64,000 nt of DNA from Phaseolus vulgaris (Eukaryota > Streptophyta > Magnoliopsida > Fabales > Fabaceae): the NCBI RefSeq assembly GCF_000499845.2, contig NC_023754.2:22570111-22634110 (forward strand). Direction: 5' to 3'. Numbering within the stretch: the stretch's first letter is position 1; each line of letters opens with the position of its first letter. Both the position numbers and the translations under genes were made by a program. The notes under the pieces are model-generated. The model saw only the letters and a program-made list of their open reading frames with translations. It was not told the DNA's origin and made no database searches. Below, in pieces: positions 11,701-24,986 of the stretch.

Positions 11701-14700
11701 ATATAATAATCCCCCACATCCCCATTTTTCCTGTCATATCGGTTTGTATTTTCCCTAAAGCTTTCTTGATCTTCATGGTGATATTTAGTGCACCGTGTAA
11801 CCAACTCATCAACAACCTTTTCATTGCCATAATAGTAGGATTGTTTTGTTTCCCTATTATATGAAACATCTCTTTTTCTTTTACTTTCAAAAGCTTGCAG
11901 ATGGTCTTTTTGTCTGCCATAATCAACAAATTGACGAGCCAACAGAGACATATCCCTCTTATTGGACTTGAGGACGGAAGAAACATCATTATCATTTTCA
12001 GTGTGCTTGTTCATATTATAACCAGACTCAAATCCATTACTTCGGTGCCTCCATTCCTTTCTGAATAGACCACTAGTTCTTGAATTATAAGCTATGTTTA
12101 CTGTTTTCTTATTGACACTGTTGTATTTTGAGTTCTTCCAATAAAGTGGGGAAGATTCCTTCACGTCAGTAACACAATTCAATGTTTTCCTTTTTATGGG
12201 GCTAATAAGACTTGTATCATTATGAACATGAACACTGTTTTCTGTTGGCTCAGAATCACTATCGCTATAGGAAGTCAGGCAACGCTCTTGATCTCCAAGT
12301 GACAGTTCTGACTCAATCCAATGTGGATAAGAACTACATGGTTCAATGCCACCACCTTCATCTGCCTTTATTTTCCCCTCTGTCACTTCTGCAGTATCTT
12401 CAGAAAGTTGGTCTGCTTGATCCGGATGCTCATCTCCATTTACACCAAGTATCGGGCCACTTCTGTGAAATGCAGAGTCCAGATATAAGTTGTAAAGTGA
12501 CTTCAAAAAGACATTAAGAATTTTAAAAATAAACTTAAGTGCCAAAAGGCACTTAAGATTTAAAGTATGACAATGTAGGCAGATTTCGGACAATAAAGAA
12601 TCAATTGAAACAAATGAATGGACAACTACACACAACTAGTATATTTTATTTTACAATAAAAAATAGCTGCAGTTAGAGTACTATTGCTATGTAGTATGGT
12701 TTTCATCCGATAAGATTTCACAGTCAGTCATCAGAAAAGGTTAAGGATAGAATTTTTCTATATTTGACAAATAAAAACCATTCACATATCTATATTACTT
12801 TATATTTGTCTTGAGCTTGAATTTGACAAATTTATCCATACTTCCAATATGGTGTTACGGGAAGGCAAACAAGCTTCAATGATGTTCAAACAGATTTATA
12901 TTAAAGAATAAACAACAAAGTAATTTTATAGAAAGGAATCAGATAGACAGTGTATCAATCTGACCTTTTCAGAACAGAAGAGTCCTCCTCAGCTTTTTTC
13001 ACATCTTCCAATTGATCTCCAGACACCACTTCATCACGTTCACTGCAAGAATAGAGAATATTTCCCTTATTGCCTGCCATAGATTCCCCTTCTAATGATG
13101 CATCCATTACGGTGCTATTGCCAGAACCAGAATAATCATCAGAGGATTCAAGCAGCTTTATCTGCTCAAAACCAACAGTAATTACTACAAAGACACAGGC
13201 TGCTACAGCACAAACATTGTTGTAAACAGACTGAGTGTATACCTCTATAACATTAAAATCCCTATTGCGTGGTCGTCTTACATCTATGGATGGTTGTCGT
13301 TCAACAATGCTGTCCTCAACCTGAATTGCTCTACCTTTTGGCTGAATTATCAAATATCATTAATCAAGCAGTAACTCAGTATCAATATCCAAGTTCATAT
13401 TTGCAAGCAACAGTTAATGAGTTAACTTGAAGAAACTCACAAATTAACCAAAAGCTGTAAAATTATAAGGAAAAGATGGGGGAGGGGGATATCTCTGAAT
13501 GCTACTCTTAATGTGAGTGTGAGATGTCTTACAAACTATTAACAATGCTAATAACTAAGGTCAAGCACTAACCTAGTGCAACTAATACAAATCTATCCCA
13601 ATAATACTGTAAATAAACATGACAGAAACACTTTAATATTGCTAGTCTTCTACCAAGAGCCAACAGCTGAATATCAGCGTACCAATTTACAATCTGATGA
13701 AGGAAAAAGTACGCTCCCAAAAACAGCTTGATCAGTTTTCTCTCTCACGGCTTCCTGAAATACTTATACCCGGTCAGCAAGATCAGTCAAGAGAATTCTC
13801 AAACAAATAACACAACTTCTTAATTGTTCTTTTGCAAATATTATGTTAAACACCTGATTCCATTTCGCAGAGCCATCAACTGAAATACCAGTTCGCAAGG
13901 ATGTTCTCCAAAGTTGCTCCTGTACAGAGTGTAAAACTCTCTGGTTAAGTTTCTCGTGAGTCTAATAAAACCATATGCTAATTAATTCACCATTATAACA
14001 TTAAACATACAACATAGCGGGTAATACCAAAAACGGTAGGAGAAGATCCAATAAAGCTAACAAGGGAAATGGATAAATAAACTATGAGCATCTAAACAGA
14101 GAAACCAAGAGACAAGCGTCATGTAATAGCTAAAAATGAGATCTCTTGGACATAATAATATACCCACCAATGAAGCACAGTATAGTTTCCAAGTGCTCTC
14201 GTTAAAACCAAAGTTAAAGTAATCTGTTATGTCAACTCCAGGAACATTCCATGGCTTCTCCATAAATGTATCAATGTTTACATCAAATATGCCCCTGCAG
14301 TAGATGGGGGAAATCACAGTAAATGATATTAAGATATAGAAATGCTAGCTAGAATAAAATAACATGTACAGAATATCATCATGATCGCTTACTCACACCC
14401 CAATTAGTTTATCAAATTAACAAAATTCACTGAGCTCTGTGTGAACTGCGTATCAAAATACACACACTGACCAGTACCAAGGAAGAACCGATCCATATCC
14501 ACATTGTAGAGCCACAGGATTTGCTGCAAGGCACACTCGAGAGGAGCTCAACGCAAGGTTCTGGATGCAGGCATCACCATTCCTCCTCCCTTTATTCAAG
14601 GATGAAATGTAAGAAGCCATCCCCATTGCCGCATTGGCCGTCATAATATTCACAAACGCTACTTCTCGACTCCTATCACTCTACAGAAATAAACACAACT

Positions 14701-15188
14701 TCAACAATTTTAAACACTACAGGAAAATAACGCCATTCATGAATTCAATCTATCTTATATTCATTACTGTGTCCACAAGTAATAGAAACATCAATCCAAA
14801 TTCAAATTGTCCAATAAACAAAACACCGTAAAAAGAAGATAAGTAGTAGAATCAGCTTACTGACCTTATTACCAAACAATCTGGAACCATTATCATCACC
14901 ATCATCGCCATATCCGCCGTCGTCGTTACAACCAACAACTCCGACAGGAGAATCCTCGTCATTCAGCACGATTTTCAAACCGTCGTCGTCGTCGCTGTCA
15001 CTGGCAGCAGCACAGTCATCATTCACTGTGCCGTTACTCGTGTCCTCAACCAGGTTGACAATGTTACTGTTCACATCTAGTTTCTCTTCTTCTTGCTCTT
15101 CGTCTTGCTCTTTGTCGATGGCATTGGGAAGTTCAATGTCGACGGCGTAGAGTTCGCCGAAATCGTCATCATCGTGGAACTCTTCCAT
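8702..15188 (-). CDS. Fip1-motif polyadenylation factor, FIP1[III]-like
   Basis: Nine predicted exons on the minus strand: 14865-15188, 14472-14680, 14168-14294, 13854-13919, 13683-13754, 13243-13341, 12965-13161, 10806-12462 and 8702-9256. All junctions are GT-AG and phase-consistent, giving about 1101 residues. The first ~100 residues are strongly acidic ([14 protein letters not shown] start). The Fip1 motif [20 protein letters not shown] sits near residues 190-210 and defines the family: Fip1 ties poly(A) polymerase to CPSF in the nucleus. Further on are GRAIQVEDS and [13 protein letters not shown], conserved in plant Fip1 proteins. A 1.66-kb exon encodes a long charged RD/SR-rich, probably disordered region, and the end is basic (RPVRKRRW). 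Exon 5 has an alternative donor at 13712 that would shorten it by ten codons. Intron 8 is 1.55 kb. Subfamily III rather than V is inferred. Confidence 0.87.
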
Positions 15189-15308
15189 CTCCAGTGAGTA
15201 GCTTCCCAGCCACCTAAAACCCCAACAGACCTATAAATATCCTCACTTTCTTTTTAAAATATAACTCATAACGAAAACGTATCTTTTGACAAAACCCTTC
15301 ACAATCTT

Positions 15309-15317
15309 AAACCCTAG
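15309..15317 (+). promoter_or_regulatory. Telo-box-like motif upstream of Fip1-like gene
   Basis: AAACCCTAG, one base from the plant telo box AAACCCTAA, about 120 bases upstream of the start codon of the minus-strand Fip1-like gene. Telo boxes are common near transcription starts of plant housekeeping genes. Motif match only. Confidence 0.35.
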
Positions 15318-16181
15318 CATTCTAAATTCACTACAGTAAGAAGTTACATTTACATGTATACAATTTTTTTTATGTCATCATACAACTCTCCAAAAATATT
15401 AATATTTTAATAGTTTGTGGAATTAATATTCTAATAGTTTGTGGACTTAAGAGATATGTTGAATTTTTTTCTAATTTTTTAAAAAATTTATTTTGGGTTT
15501 TTTTTTCTTCTTTTAGCTTTTATTTGTATTTGTAAATTTTCTTTGTGCAGTGTAAGGTTTATTTTTTCTCCTTTGTTGTTTTGTATTTAATTCCGGTTAT
15601 AGTTTTTATTTATTATTATTATTAATTATAAATATTAATAATAATGATAATTACAATAATATTATTATTAGTAGTAGTAATATTAATATTAGTAGTAATT
15701 ACAATAAAAATAATAATAATAATGTTAATAATAATTATAATAATATTTTTTTAACTTAATTAGTATTATCTATTATTCGCGTTATGTTGCGCAAAATTGT
15801 ATAAATTCTTCTACTCATCTTTCGTACCCATCACTTATGCAAAAAGAATTAATCCAATTTTAATTCATTATATTTTGTAATAGTAATTCAGGTGTTTACT
15901 AATAAATATGAAATATTACGTTTGCGAGGGTTGAACATCCCTAGATTCAATACCAACACATATCAATTGCCGAGGATCAAAGACCCTCGGACTCAATACC
16001 AAAAGTATCAAATGTCAAGGGTCCAACTCCCTCGCCATCAATACCAACACATTAATAAACATTAAAAAAATATTTAAAAATAAATAAAACGCCACTAAGA
16101 AGAAGAAAACAAAGCACCAGAGAAAGAAAGTATGAAAGCATAACTTTGCTCTAAGTTAGGGTAAAAATAAGAGTCTAAGAG

Positions 16182-16356
16182 GGCGGCTATTTGGTATAAT
16201 CGCTTTCTTACACAAAATGTTTTGTTGTAAGAAGACGGTTATACCAAATAATCGTCCTTTTAGAAGAATTTAGTTTAAAAAAATGTTACTGTATTTTGAA
16301 TAAAAGCGTCTCACCATAAAAATATCTTAAATAAATAATTTCTTTTTGTACTAGTG
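16182..16356. mobile_element. CACTA element right end with subterminal hairpin
   Basis: The block ends at 16356 with TACTAGTG, whose complement CACTAGTACAAAAAG is a CACTA-type terminus. About 100 bases inside lies a near-perfect inverted repeat: 16182-16217 pairs with 16220-16257 (shared core ATTTGGTATAA/TTATACCAAAT, then CTTCTTAC/GTAAGAAG) around a 2-base spacer. No matching left terminus was found, so I treat it as a fragment. Confidence 0.5.
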
Positions 16357-16377
16357 AAAGTCTTGACAAAGGCATAA

Positions 16378-16429
16378 TTGCATGATATATGGTGTCACAT
16401 TGCATGATATATGGTGTCACATTGCATGA
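16378..16429. repeat. 22-bp tandem repeat
   Basis: Two exact copies of TTGCATGATATATGGTGTCA + CA (16378-16399 and 16400-16421) and the beginning of a third. It lies just outside the CACTA right end. Confidence 0.9.
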
Positions 16430-18252
16430 AAAATGTACTCTTGTTTATTCTAGTTGGGATTCCTAAAATTTATTAGCCTTCTTTTCTTCATTCAATGAGG
16501 TAAAAATTTTGGTAGAGACAACTTGGATCATGTAATTTTTCAATATTTTTTCTTATGTTTTTGTTACACAAAGTTGTAATGTATGCTGGTAAACAGTAGC
16601 TGCCTAACTTTCCACTTGTTAGTGTCAGGTAGTTAACCATATTTTTGCCAACATAGATTTCAAAGTTTCTAAGGTTGTGTGTGCCAACTGAGTAAGTACT
16701 AAATCATGCAAGTTGGCTAAGTAAAGTTTCCTTTCATATGGCTTATAAAGATTCAATTAAAAAAAATTGTCGTTAATTGAGAGTTGTGAATTGCTTAAAT
16801 ATATCTATAAATTGTTCAATGTAAAGTGTTCTGTTAGAAATTTGCCTCATGGTTAACTAAATGTAAAAAATATGGCTGACCACATGTTTTGCCCTTATAA
16901 AATCTCTGGAATGTTGCGAATAATCGATGCATTAAACCTTATATTTAACGCAATTGATTTATTAATTTTTAAAGTAGACATATTTTCTAAGTATAATTTC
17001 TTTTAGAGGATATGTGAAATTAACATAAATTTTTGGAGGAATAAAAAAAAACATCACTCCACCAATTGTGAATAGAGTTAACCCTATTTTATTACTTAAT
17101 TAATCACTCATATTCGTGCTTGAGACATATAAATTCCATTTGATGTAGGTTAGCCTACTATGTAACAAATTATTTTGTTGAATTAACTATTTCTGCAAGT
17201 ATCATTAATCACCCTAATAAATAACCGTAATTGTAAGGGGAATTTACAAAATAATTGTCTCATGTTTTTCCTGAAAGAATAATTTATTGGATTGATTCTA
17301 TGACAATTATAGTTACTGTGTCATTTAGGAAAATATTGTTTGATACTTAAGACACATAACTCCCACTTAAGTGGATTAACATGTTATTTAATCAATTACA
17401 TTCTTAAATTAACAACTTCAATAAAACATCATTAACCACCTAAACCAACACTAGTAATTTAAAGTGGAAACATTTATAAATATTCTCTCACACATTCTTT
17501 GACCCAATTCACTTATATAATTATGTTTTAGCAAACTTGAGATGAAAAATTAGTTGCTTAAATGTGACATTAGAGGCATAGACACCCAAAGTATAATTTA
17601 ATCAACAGTAAATACAGTTAACCAAATTTTAAAATACATGGCTAACTTCCTGTTTTGCCTATAAAAAGTAATATATTGAATTAATTTTATAAGAATTATG
17701 GTTGTTGGGCCATTTATGTTAGTGTTATTTAGTACTTAAGGCCCATAATTCTCAATGAATATGGATTAATATACTATTTAACCAATTAGGTTGCTTAAAT
17801 AACCATTTCTATAAGCATCATTAGCCCTTTATTCTAAGAAAAAACGTGTACATTCTCTAACTCTTACTAAATGTAGATAGATCAGTATACTAATTAACCA
17901 ATTATATTACTTCCTTTAACCCATTTTTTTTCTTTGACCCAATTTTTCACAGGTGTTTATCTTTATATATTTTTATTATTAAGATAACAATCTAGCAAAT
18001 GGACGTAAAAAGGCTAACATTTCTCAAATGTTATTAAATATTTAACATTTTATTGTTTATTTTATTGTTTGTGTAGCTAAAATATTTTTTTCAATTGTCC
18101 TTGCAATATAATAATGACCCTGTCTAATAAAATGCTAGTTTTCATGTTATGTTTATTATTGTTCCATTAGCAACACAATATTTTTTTTAGTTTATTAAAA
18201 TGGTGCTAATTTGAAATGTAATTAATTTCTTTTTGATAATGATAGGTATGAT

Positions 18253-18372
18253 TGTTGGAATCCCACATTGACTAGAAATTAGAGTCTTTCATAGTATATA
18301 AGTGGGTGCAAACCTCATTTCATTAAGTTGGTTTTATGGAGTTCAGTTAAGCTTAAAGCCCACTTCTTATCA
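18253..18372 (+). mobile_element. Solo TRIM LTR with exact 5-bp target duplication
   Basis: A 120-bp unit starts TGTTGGAATCCCACATTG and ends CACTTCTTATCA (TG...CA). It is flanked by ATGAT at 18248-18252 and ATGAT at 18373-18377. Length and sequence match the LTRs of the TRIM at 53627-53931. Family words include TATATAAGTGGGTGCAAACC, which may hold the LTR TATA box. A solo LTR arises by recombination between the two LTRs of an inserted element. Confidence 0.88.
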
Positions 18373-21300
18373 ATGATTCTTAATTTGAGGATAAAAAAAT
18401 ATAAAAATTCTTATTTTTTTTTTTCAAATTATTCAAGTAACATGATAAACTTTTGAATAACACTTTGCAATTATATGCAATTTTTGTTTAAAAAAATATT
18501 CTTATTAAGAGCTTTTAACACCTCACTTGATTTAAATCTTTATATATGACATTGAAACAAAAAAATTCGAATGACTAATTTAATAATTTAAAATTAATTA
18601 GATTAAAAAGTTAAAATTATACTCGTTTTTATCTTTTACATGATTTTTTCAATTATGGAAGTTTCATAGTTTTGAGACAGTCAATATTAGTTTTATTATG
18701 TACGCATCATTTTATAAAATACAATTTAAAAGTTCTGATCTCATGTGATACATAATTGAAGAAATTTTATATTGTTAATTGAATTTTATGAAGTGGTTAG
18801 ATGATAGATTTGTTGTTAGTAATTTGATAGATGATTAACCTATTCTTACTTGTTAGTGTGATGTGGTCAATGATATTTTTTGCAATTAATTATGGTTCTC
18901 CACCTATATTGATAGTTGGGCAAGAGTTATGGCTATCTGGACCACTGTTCAAATTAGTGTTGAATTGTGATATCTTAATAAACATTAAAATAATGAGTGA
19001 TACATTAACACCAATGTGACACTTAAGTAAATTATTATTTTATTATAATATAATATTTTATTCTAAAATATTGTTGTAAAATAATTTTACTATTAATAAT
19101 GTAAAAAAAAACTTATTCTAAAAGTTAAATTAAGGAGAGTATTCCCTAATGAATTAAAGTGGTTATTCATTTGCTTTCAGGTGATTATTGTTTGGTGAAT
19201 GGTTAATATAAAACTATTTTAATATTAAGTAATATTTAATACTTTTAAAATATTATTTTAGGTATTATTTTTCAATCAATATTAGTGAAGACTATTCTTA
19301 ATCTCGTTTCTCAAAGTTATTTTTTAGTTGAATTTTCAACCCAAATTCTGTAGATTAAAATTTTTCTAAATTGAAATTAGTAAAAAAAAAACTCAATCAG
19401 TAAAAAAACTCAATCATAGAAAAGTTTTAGTAAAGAGAAAAAATAACCTTAAATATCTATTAGAGATTTTACATCAATTAAAGTATATAAAAATAGATTG
19501 TAAATAGATGTAAATCTTATTTTATAAAATTAAAATTTATTTTTTCTATAAAATTTAACTTTTACTATAATATAAATTGATGACATTTTAATGGAGATTA
19601 AATTAACAATATCTTGACTAAAGTCAAGTGATAAGAGATTTAAGACAAAATTTCAATTTTTTTTCTTTATAAGTGAAATTTGAAATTTTATTATTTTAAG
19701 AAATCAAATTATTTTAACAAAATTTCAACAAAAAAAATATTAAATAGTATATGTTGTTATAAAAGAAATTATAAAAATAAATTACCTTGAAAGGAAGGGT
19801 TTTTTTAATGGAATGATGTGTTGGAATGTTCTTGCAAACAAGCCAATAGTGTAACAAAATAATGGCTTTTTGTACGTAGAGGAGCTTTTGTACTAAAAAG
19901 GCTCTATTTTTTTGATAGAAAAGTTCTTGAAACTCTTTTACATTTTATCACAATTGACCGACATAAATCACCAGAGGAAAATCAGGATTTGTTTAATTGG
20001 ATTTCAGTTTTTTTAAATATATTTTTTATAGAGAGAAAATGTCTTTATTTAAAAAATCTGACAAGTATGCATTTCAACTTGTTCACACCATAATTCCACT
20101 TCATCATACTTAAATAAAACTTTCTTTTTGTTCTACAAATGAATATCTTAAACTTGTTTTTATTTTTATCATTGAAACTCCAATCTGAAACTTGCTTTTA
20201 AATTACCAAACTTTATCAATCAGAATCTTAAAGGGAAAAAAAAAGTTTTTGAAAGCAAATGTCAAATAGAGTTTTTATTTTTCCTTTGAATAGCTTTACT
20301 GAACTTGACTTATTAGAGCCAACATGGGTTTCAGACACCACACCAATTAAAATGGGATCAGATACAAAGTAGGAAACTGACCTTTAATTCACCCAATAAT
20401 GTATATTTTGCATTGGAGCTAGTTATTAGCTAGGAAGTTGATGGATTTATATGATGAAAAGATGAGTGGTGAGTAATTTCCCATTTGATTTGTGTGTTAA
20501 TAATTCAGTTTATTCAATATAGTAGCAGCTAGTATGTCAATTATGTTTCTAATTATTATTAGATTGGGGCAACCTAATAAGGTGTGAAATTTTAAAGTGG
20601 CTGCAGCTATTAAATTCAATCACATGGTTGGTCACACATGCACAAACAGGGTCACCAGGCTCTCCTCGATCCAAAACCTTAGGTTACTATAATTTGCACA
20701 CTAATAAATTCATATTCATGGTCATTCTTTTACCTATCTGAACAAGAAAGTAGTAGTTGAATCCAAAGGGTGTTTGAACCAAAAACATGTGCCTCTCAGA
20801 AGCATGGAAAGAAAGATGTAAGTTCATCTATCATTTCACAACTATCGGTAAAACGCTGCTTTGTCTTTTGGCAACCTAACAGTGACTTACAACTGTTGCA
20901 TGAATGTTGAATAAATTAAGGTTTGATTTTAGAGGTATCTTCCAGTCATTGCTATAGGTTAATTATAGACCCTCTTTCTTCCACTACACCTGCAAAGTGG
21001 TTTTCTATCTTCTTTTCACGTGTGTGCCTTCTAAGTAGTCACCATTATTTATGGCATAAGTATACACATGCATACATAAAAAAGTCACACAATGTTAGCA
21101 AAAAGTGTTTCATGATATATGCTGATAAATGAGATATGCATGATGATGTATGCAACCGTGTCTACACATGCATGGATATCATTCATGGGTGATCATTGAT
21201 TCGAGGGTAAAATTCTCTTTTTTCAAAGTTGGAACAGGTCTATAATATTATGCAGGTGAAACAAAAAATAAAAATTTAGAATTAAAAGAACAAGAAGCAG

Positions 21301-22101
21301 TTTTACAAGTTCATGTTTTTCCTCTGACATAGTGGACTGCCATTGCTCCCCGGTAAATTTCTTCCTACAGCTTAGAACTCGTGGTGCTTTGTCGCCATCT
21401 CTAGATGCTATATCCATGCCAATGTAAAAGCAGAAGGGTAAGAAAAGGTAAAATGGAGTATTGGAATTTGTTACACTTCAACTGAGGCTGTGTATCAGGA
21501 AACAGAGAAAGAGAGTTATTTTTTGACCAACAAAATTTATTCTTTCCTTTCAACCTTTTGTTACCTCATAAATAAGATCCTTCGTTTTATAGTTTAATTT
21601 CTGTATTCATTTTCTGCATGTAGGAAATATAAACCTTGATTATATAAGTTCTATTAAATTATAATGTATTTTTAGTACAAAATACTAATTTTGTACACCA
21701 ATAGCAAATAAAAATCATAATTGATATAGCTTTGAAAACGGTTATTATAGAAGTAAGTAAATAAACTTACCACCATACATAGAGGCTTGTTATGGGATGA
21801 CTTGCATAATGAGTTTATAGATTATTTTCTCTTAATAAATTCACTGTAACAGTCAAATTTGATGCATAAAGTAACTGTTTGTACATTATTAACCCATGAA
21901 TAAAACTGGAGACCTGAACCTCTAGAGGACTTAAAAAATCTGCAAGCCAATTGAGCATTGTTACACTAGGGGTCACCACATACCAACCCTACAGATCGCA
22001 AGCCCCTCTCTAGCATCTTCAAAATTCTTTCCAAAAACTTTTGATTGGTGTGCTTGTTTGTGAAGCAGAAAAACAAAGAAAGCTAGCCATAGCACTCTGC
22101 C

Positions 22102-22794
22102 ATGACCATCACAAACTCTTGTCCTCTGATACTCTTCCTGTGCTTCACTATGCTCCCTTTTCTATTTTGTGACGAGGGAATGCATTCAGGTACTGCAGCA
22201 AACTCTTACCTCTTTTTATTCTAATGATTATGCTTCCTGTGACCCTGAAGCGGACATAATGTTTGGCAGGTCAATCGAACCAGATTTTGCATTCTTTCCA
22301 GGAAGACAGAAACGGGTCCATAACAGTGTCAGTGAAAGCAGAACATGCTGCCTCTAGAAAAAACTGGTTGCATGGTATATAGATCTTACTTTTCCAACTA
22401 TGATGGAAAAAAAACTTCCATTATTCCTTTTTGTTTTTTTATTTCATTTTTGGAGTCCCTTTTCACCGTGCCTTTGATCATGTCGACATTAGGTTCTTGC
22501 ACAAGCAAAGACATAAGCATCTCACAAAGCACAAGTTCTACATCAGGAATACCACAGTTCATTGTGCAGATTGTTAACACCTGTGTTTCTGGATGTGCTC
22601 CCCGTGACATCCACCTCCACTGTGGTTGGTTTGCTTCTGCAAGAATAGTGAACCCCAGATTGTTCAAAAGGATCTCCTATGATGATTGCTTGGTCAATGG
22701 AGGGAACCCTTTAGCCTCTAGCCAGATAATCAGAATCACATATTCCAATTCTTTCATGTACCCTCTTGCTTTCAAGTCTGCCAAATTTTGCTGA
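22102..22794 (+). CDS. TPD1-like secreted cysteine-rich protein
   Basis: Predicted exons 22102-22189, 22251-22331 and 22493-22794 are phase-consistent and give about 156 residues. The first exon is a signal peptide (MTITNSCPLILFLCFTMLPF). The last exon has the TPD1 domain: SGIPQFIVQIVNTCVSGCAP, then IHLHCGWFASARIVNP, FKRISYDDCLVN and a C-terminal AKFC, with the family's spaced cysteines. TPD1 in Arabidopsis is a secreted ligand of the EMS1/EXS receptor kinase that fixes tapetum fate; many plants carry paralogues with broader expression. The first intron would be only 61 bases and its acceptor at 22249-22250 is inferred from phase, so the junction between signal peptide and the FAFFPGRQKR stretch is the weak point. 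The C-terminal domain call is secure. Confidence 0.78.
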
Positions 22795-24986
22795 TGAATC
22801 CAAAATAAGGTAGAACAAATACAAAGACTTCCAAAAATCCATGAGTCCACCACCCTGTGGATATTAGCCATTGCACTCTTTCTTTAGCTTTAGTTTTGTG
22901 TTATTTTTCATATGTAAATGTATAATTTGGTTTGTTTCTGCTATCAATGCCTAGAGACACCAAACCCTTGAAAGGGAATTTTCATTTTATAGGAATGATG
23001 GAATTTTCAAGTCAAAAAGATATTTCTGTGGCTGTAGCTGCATGTTGCATGAAATACTCAAATAATTGTGGTATTATTAGTGTGTCTGTGTATTGAAGAT
23101 AAACATTCTTCTTGATATATAATACTTTTTTGGTGATTTCTTCTTTATATTTTATGAACACTTCCGAAATCAATCTAAAAAAAATAGTTTACTGCTCTTC
23201 AAGTTATAAAAAAAGCATATTTAGTTTTAAACTTATTAAATATCTGTCACTTTAATTTTTATTTTACTTATAATTTTAGGAATAAATAATTACAATTCTA
23301 TAATTTTAAGAATTAAAATAATAAATTTACAATTTAAAAAATATTAATTGATGTTATATATTTGTGTATTGTGTTATTCTTTTTTGACACTTACATTTAC
23401 AGTCTTCTGTTTTTAGTTTTTAAAATTTATATTAACAATAAATTTATTATTCATTAAATAAATTATAATGTTTTATCCCATTTATACATATTTTAAAAAT
23501 ATTAACTTTATCTTTTGTTTAGAATTCATGCTATAATTTACTTTTAAATAAATCATTATTTGCATATGTGAACTAATCCCGTATTATATTCTACATGCTC
23601 TTTGTAATAAATTTTAAGACAGGGAGTTGTAATGTCTAATATTGTGTTTTTCACCTTCTTTGCAGTCTTATATTCAGCACATACACATTAAAAAATAAAA
23701 AGTTTTATGAGAAGACACAAACATGTATAATAAAGTTAATTTCATCATTTTCATATTTGGAAGACTTACATTTAAAATTATAATTAAGGAATCAATATGA
23801 ATGTTAATATTGTTCTAATGTTCAGATCTCGATAACAATAAGATGAATTTGCACATAGAAAAAGGAACATTATTGTTTATACCAAAGCTCGTATGACTTA
23901 AATTTATTGCGTATTAGAATCTGTAATATCAGGAAAGTGAAATATTCTACATGAAAATTGCTAAATAAAAATTGTTTTTTAGATAAAAATAATTAATTAT
24001 TATATTAATTAGTAGTTAAAATCTAGATAGTTAATTAGATATTAATTTAAAAATTAATTATGAATAATAAAAACTAATTTAAATATCAATAATTTTTATA
24101 ATCTATATAATAGTATCTAATTTAAATATAATTATTTTTTATTTTTTATTTTTTATTTTTAAAATTAATTTATATTTAGTGATTTCTTAGTAATCATATT
24201 TTTTATTTATGAACAAATACCCTAATAATTAAGTGTTTACTACGTATCTTTTTATGAAAGTTAATCATTAAGTATCAATCTTTTTTGAAGAGTTTCTAGT
24301 TTTAGAAACTAACTTGTATATTTGTATTTGTGACATAAATGTCATGGTATATTTGATTACAGTATAACTTAAAAAAAAAACATAACCTAATAGTTATGAA
24401 AAAAAAAATTTTAATCTATTACTTATCACTAACCTCATTTATCTCCAACAAACCTAAAAGTATTTGTAGAAGAATATTTTTGAAATTACAATAATTATAA
24501 AGGTGCAGACAAAAATTATGGAGGTACAGGAAGAAACGCCCCCATTTTCTTAATCCTGGCCCATATCAAAGCCTAGACCAATCACTATTACTTTGGTCCA
24601 CGATCCGCTTTTCCCTTCTTGTATTTGATGTTACAGAATAAAATATAGTTAGCATTTTGAAAAGATTGAAATTGAATTACATTAAAAATTTGTTATTAGC
24701 TACACTGAAATAATTGTATAAAAAAAATATACAATAAAATAAAGATGTTAAAAGTTGAAGCTACTTATTCATGTTAGAGTTTCTTTTGTCAATTACCAAA
24801 CACTCTGAATTTATACAACGCATAACAAATAATTACCTATTTCACAAACACCGTCATTTTTTTTTTCATTTCTGAGATTATTTCTTTAGAATTATAATTT
24901 TAAATAAAAATGTAATTAATTATCAAATAACTATGCAAATTTATTAGTATGTTATAGATCAGAATACAAAACTTAATCAGTTTTTT
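22795..24986. other. Spacer with MITE remnant
   Basis: 3' region of the TPD1-like gene then AT-rich DNA. Around 23990-24180 there are opposed AACTAATTTAAATATCAATAATTTTTAT-like words (a degenerate relative of the foldback MITE, listed separately). No gene recognised. Confidence 0.45.
23980..24180. mobile_element. Degenerate foldback MITE relative
   Basis: Shares AATAAAAACTAATTTA, ATATCAATAATTTTT and AGATATTAATTT words in the same order as 4640-4960. Terminal motifs are lost. Low-complexity sequence makes the borders uncertain. Confidence 0.4.

Larger units (their letters stand above)
15318..22101. other. Gene-free spacer of about 6.8 kb
   Basis: Very AT-rich. Holds ATT/AAT-type degenerate microsatellite (about 15610-15770), a CACTA right end, a 22-bp tandem repeat and a solo TRIM LTR (all listed separately). 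Short open frames at 18831-19019, 20923-21132 and 21223-21417 lack motifs or splice context and are not called. Confidence 0.5.

Noticed and set aside
10626..12635. 669-codon minus frame as a stand-alone gene
   Set aside because: Its middle part is exon 8 of the Fip1-like gene; both ends run into intron sequence and clear splice sites at 12463 and 10805.
15330..15345. CACTACAG as left end of the CACTA fragment ending at 16356
   Set aside because: It does not match the inverted sequence of the right terminus beyond the first five bases, and there is no 3-bp duplication.
22398..22871. Minus-strand frames over the TPD1-like gene
   Set aside because: Antisense shadows of the TPD1 domain exon, without motifs.
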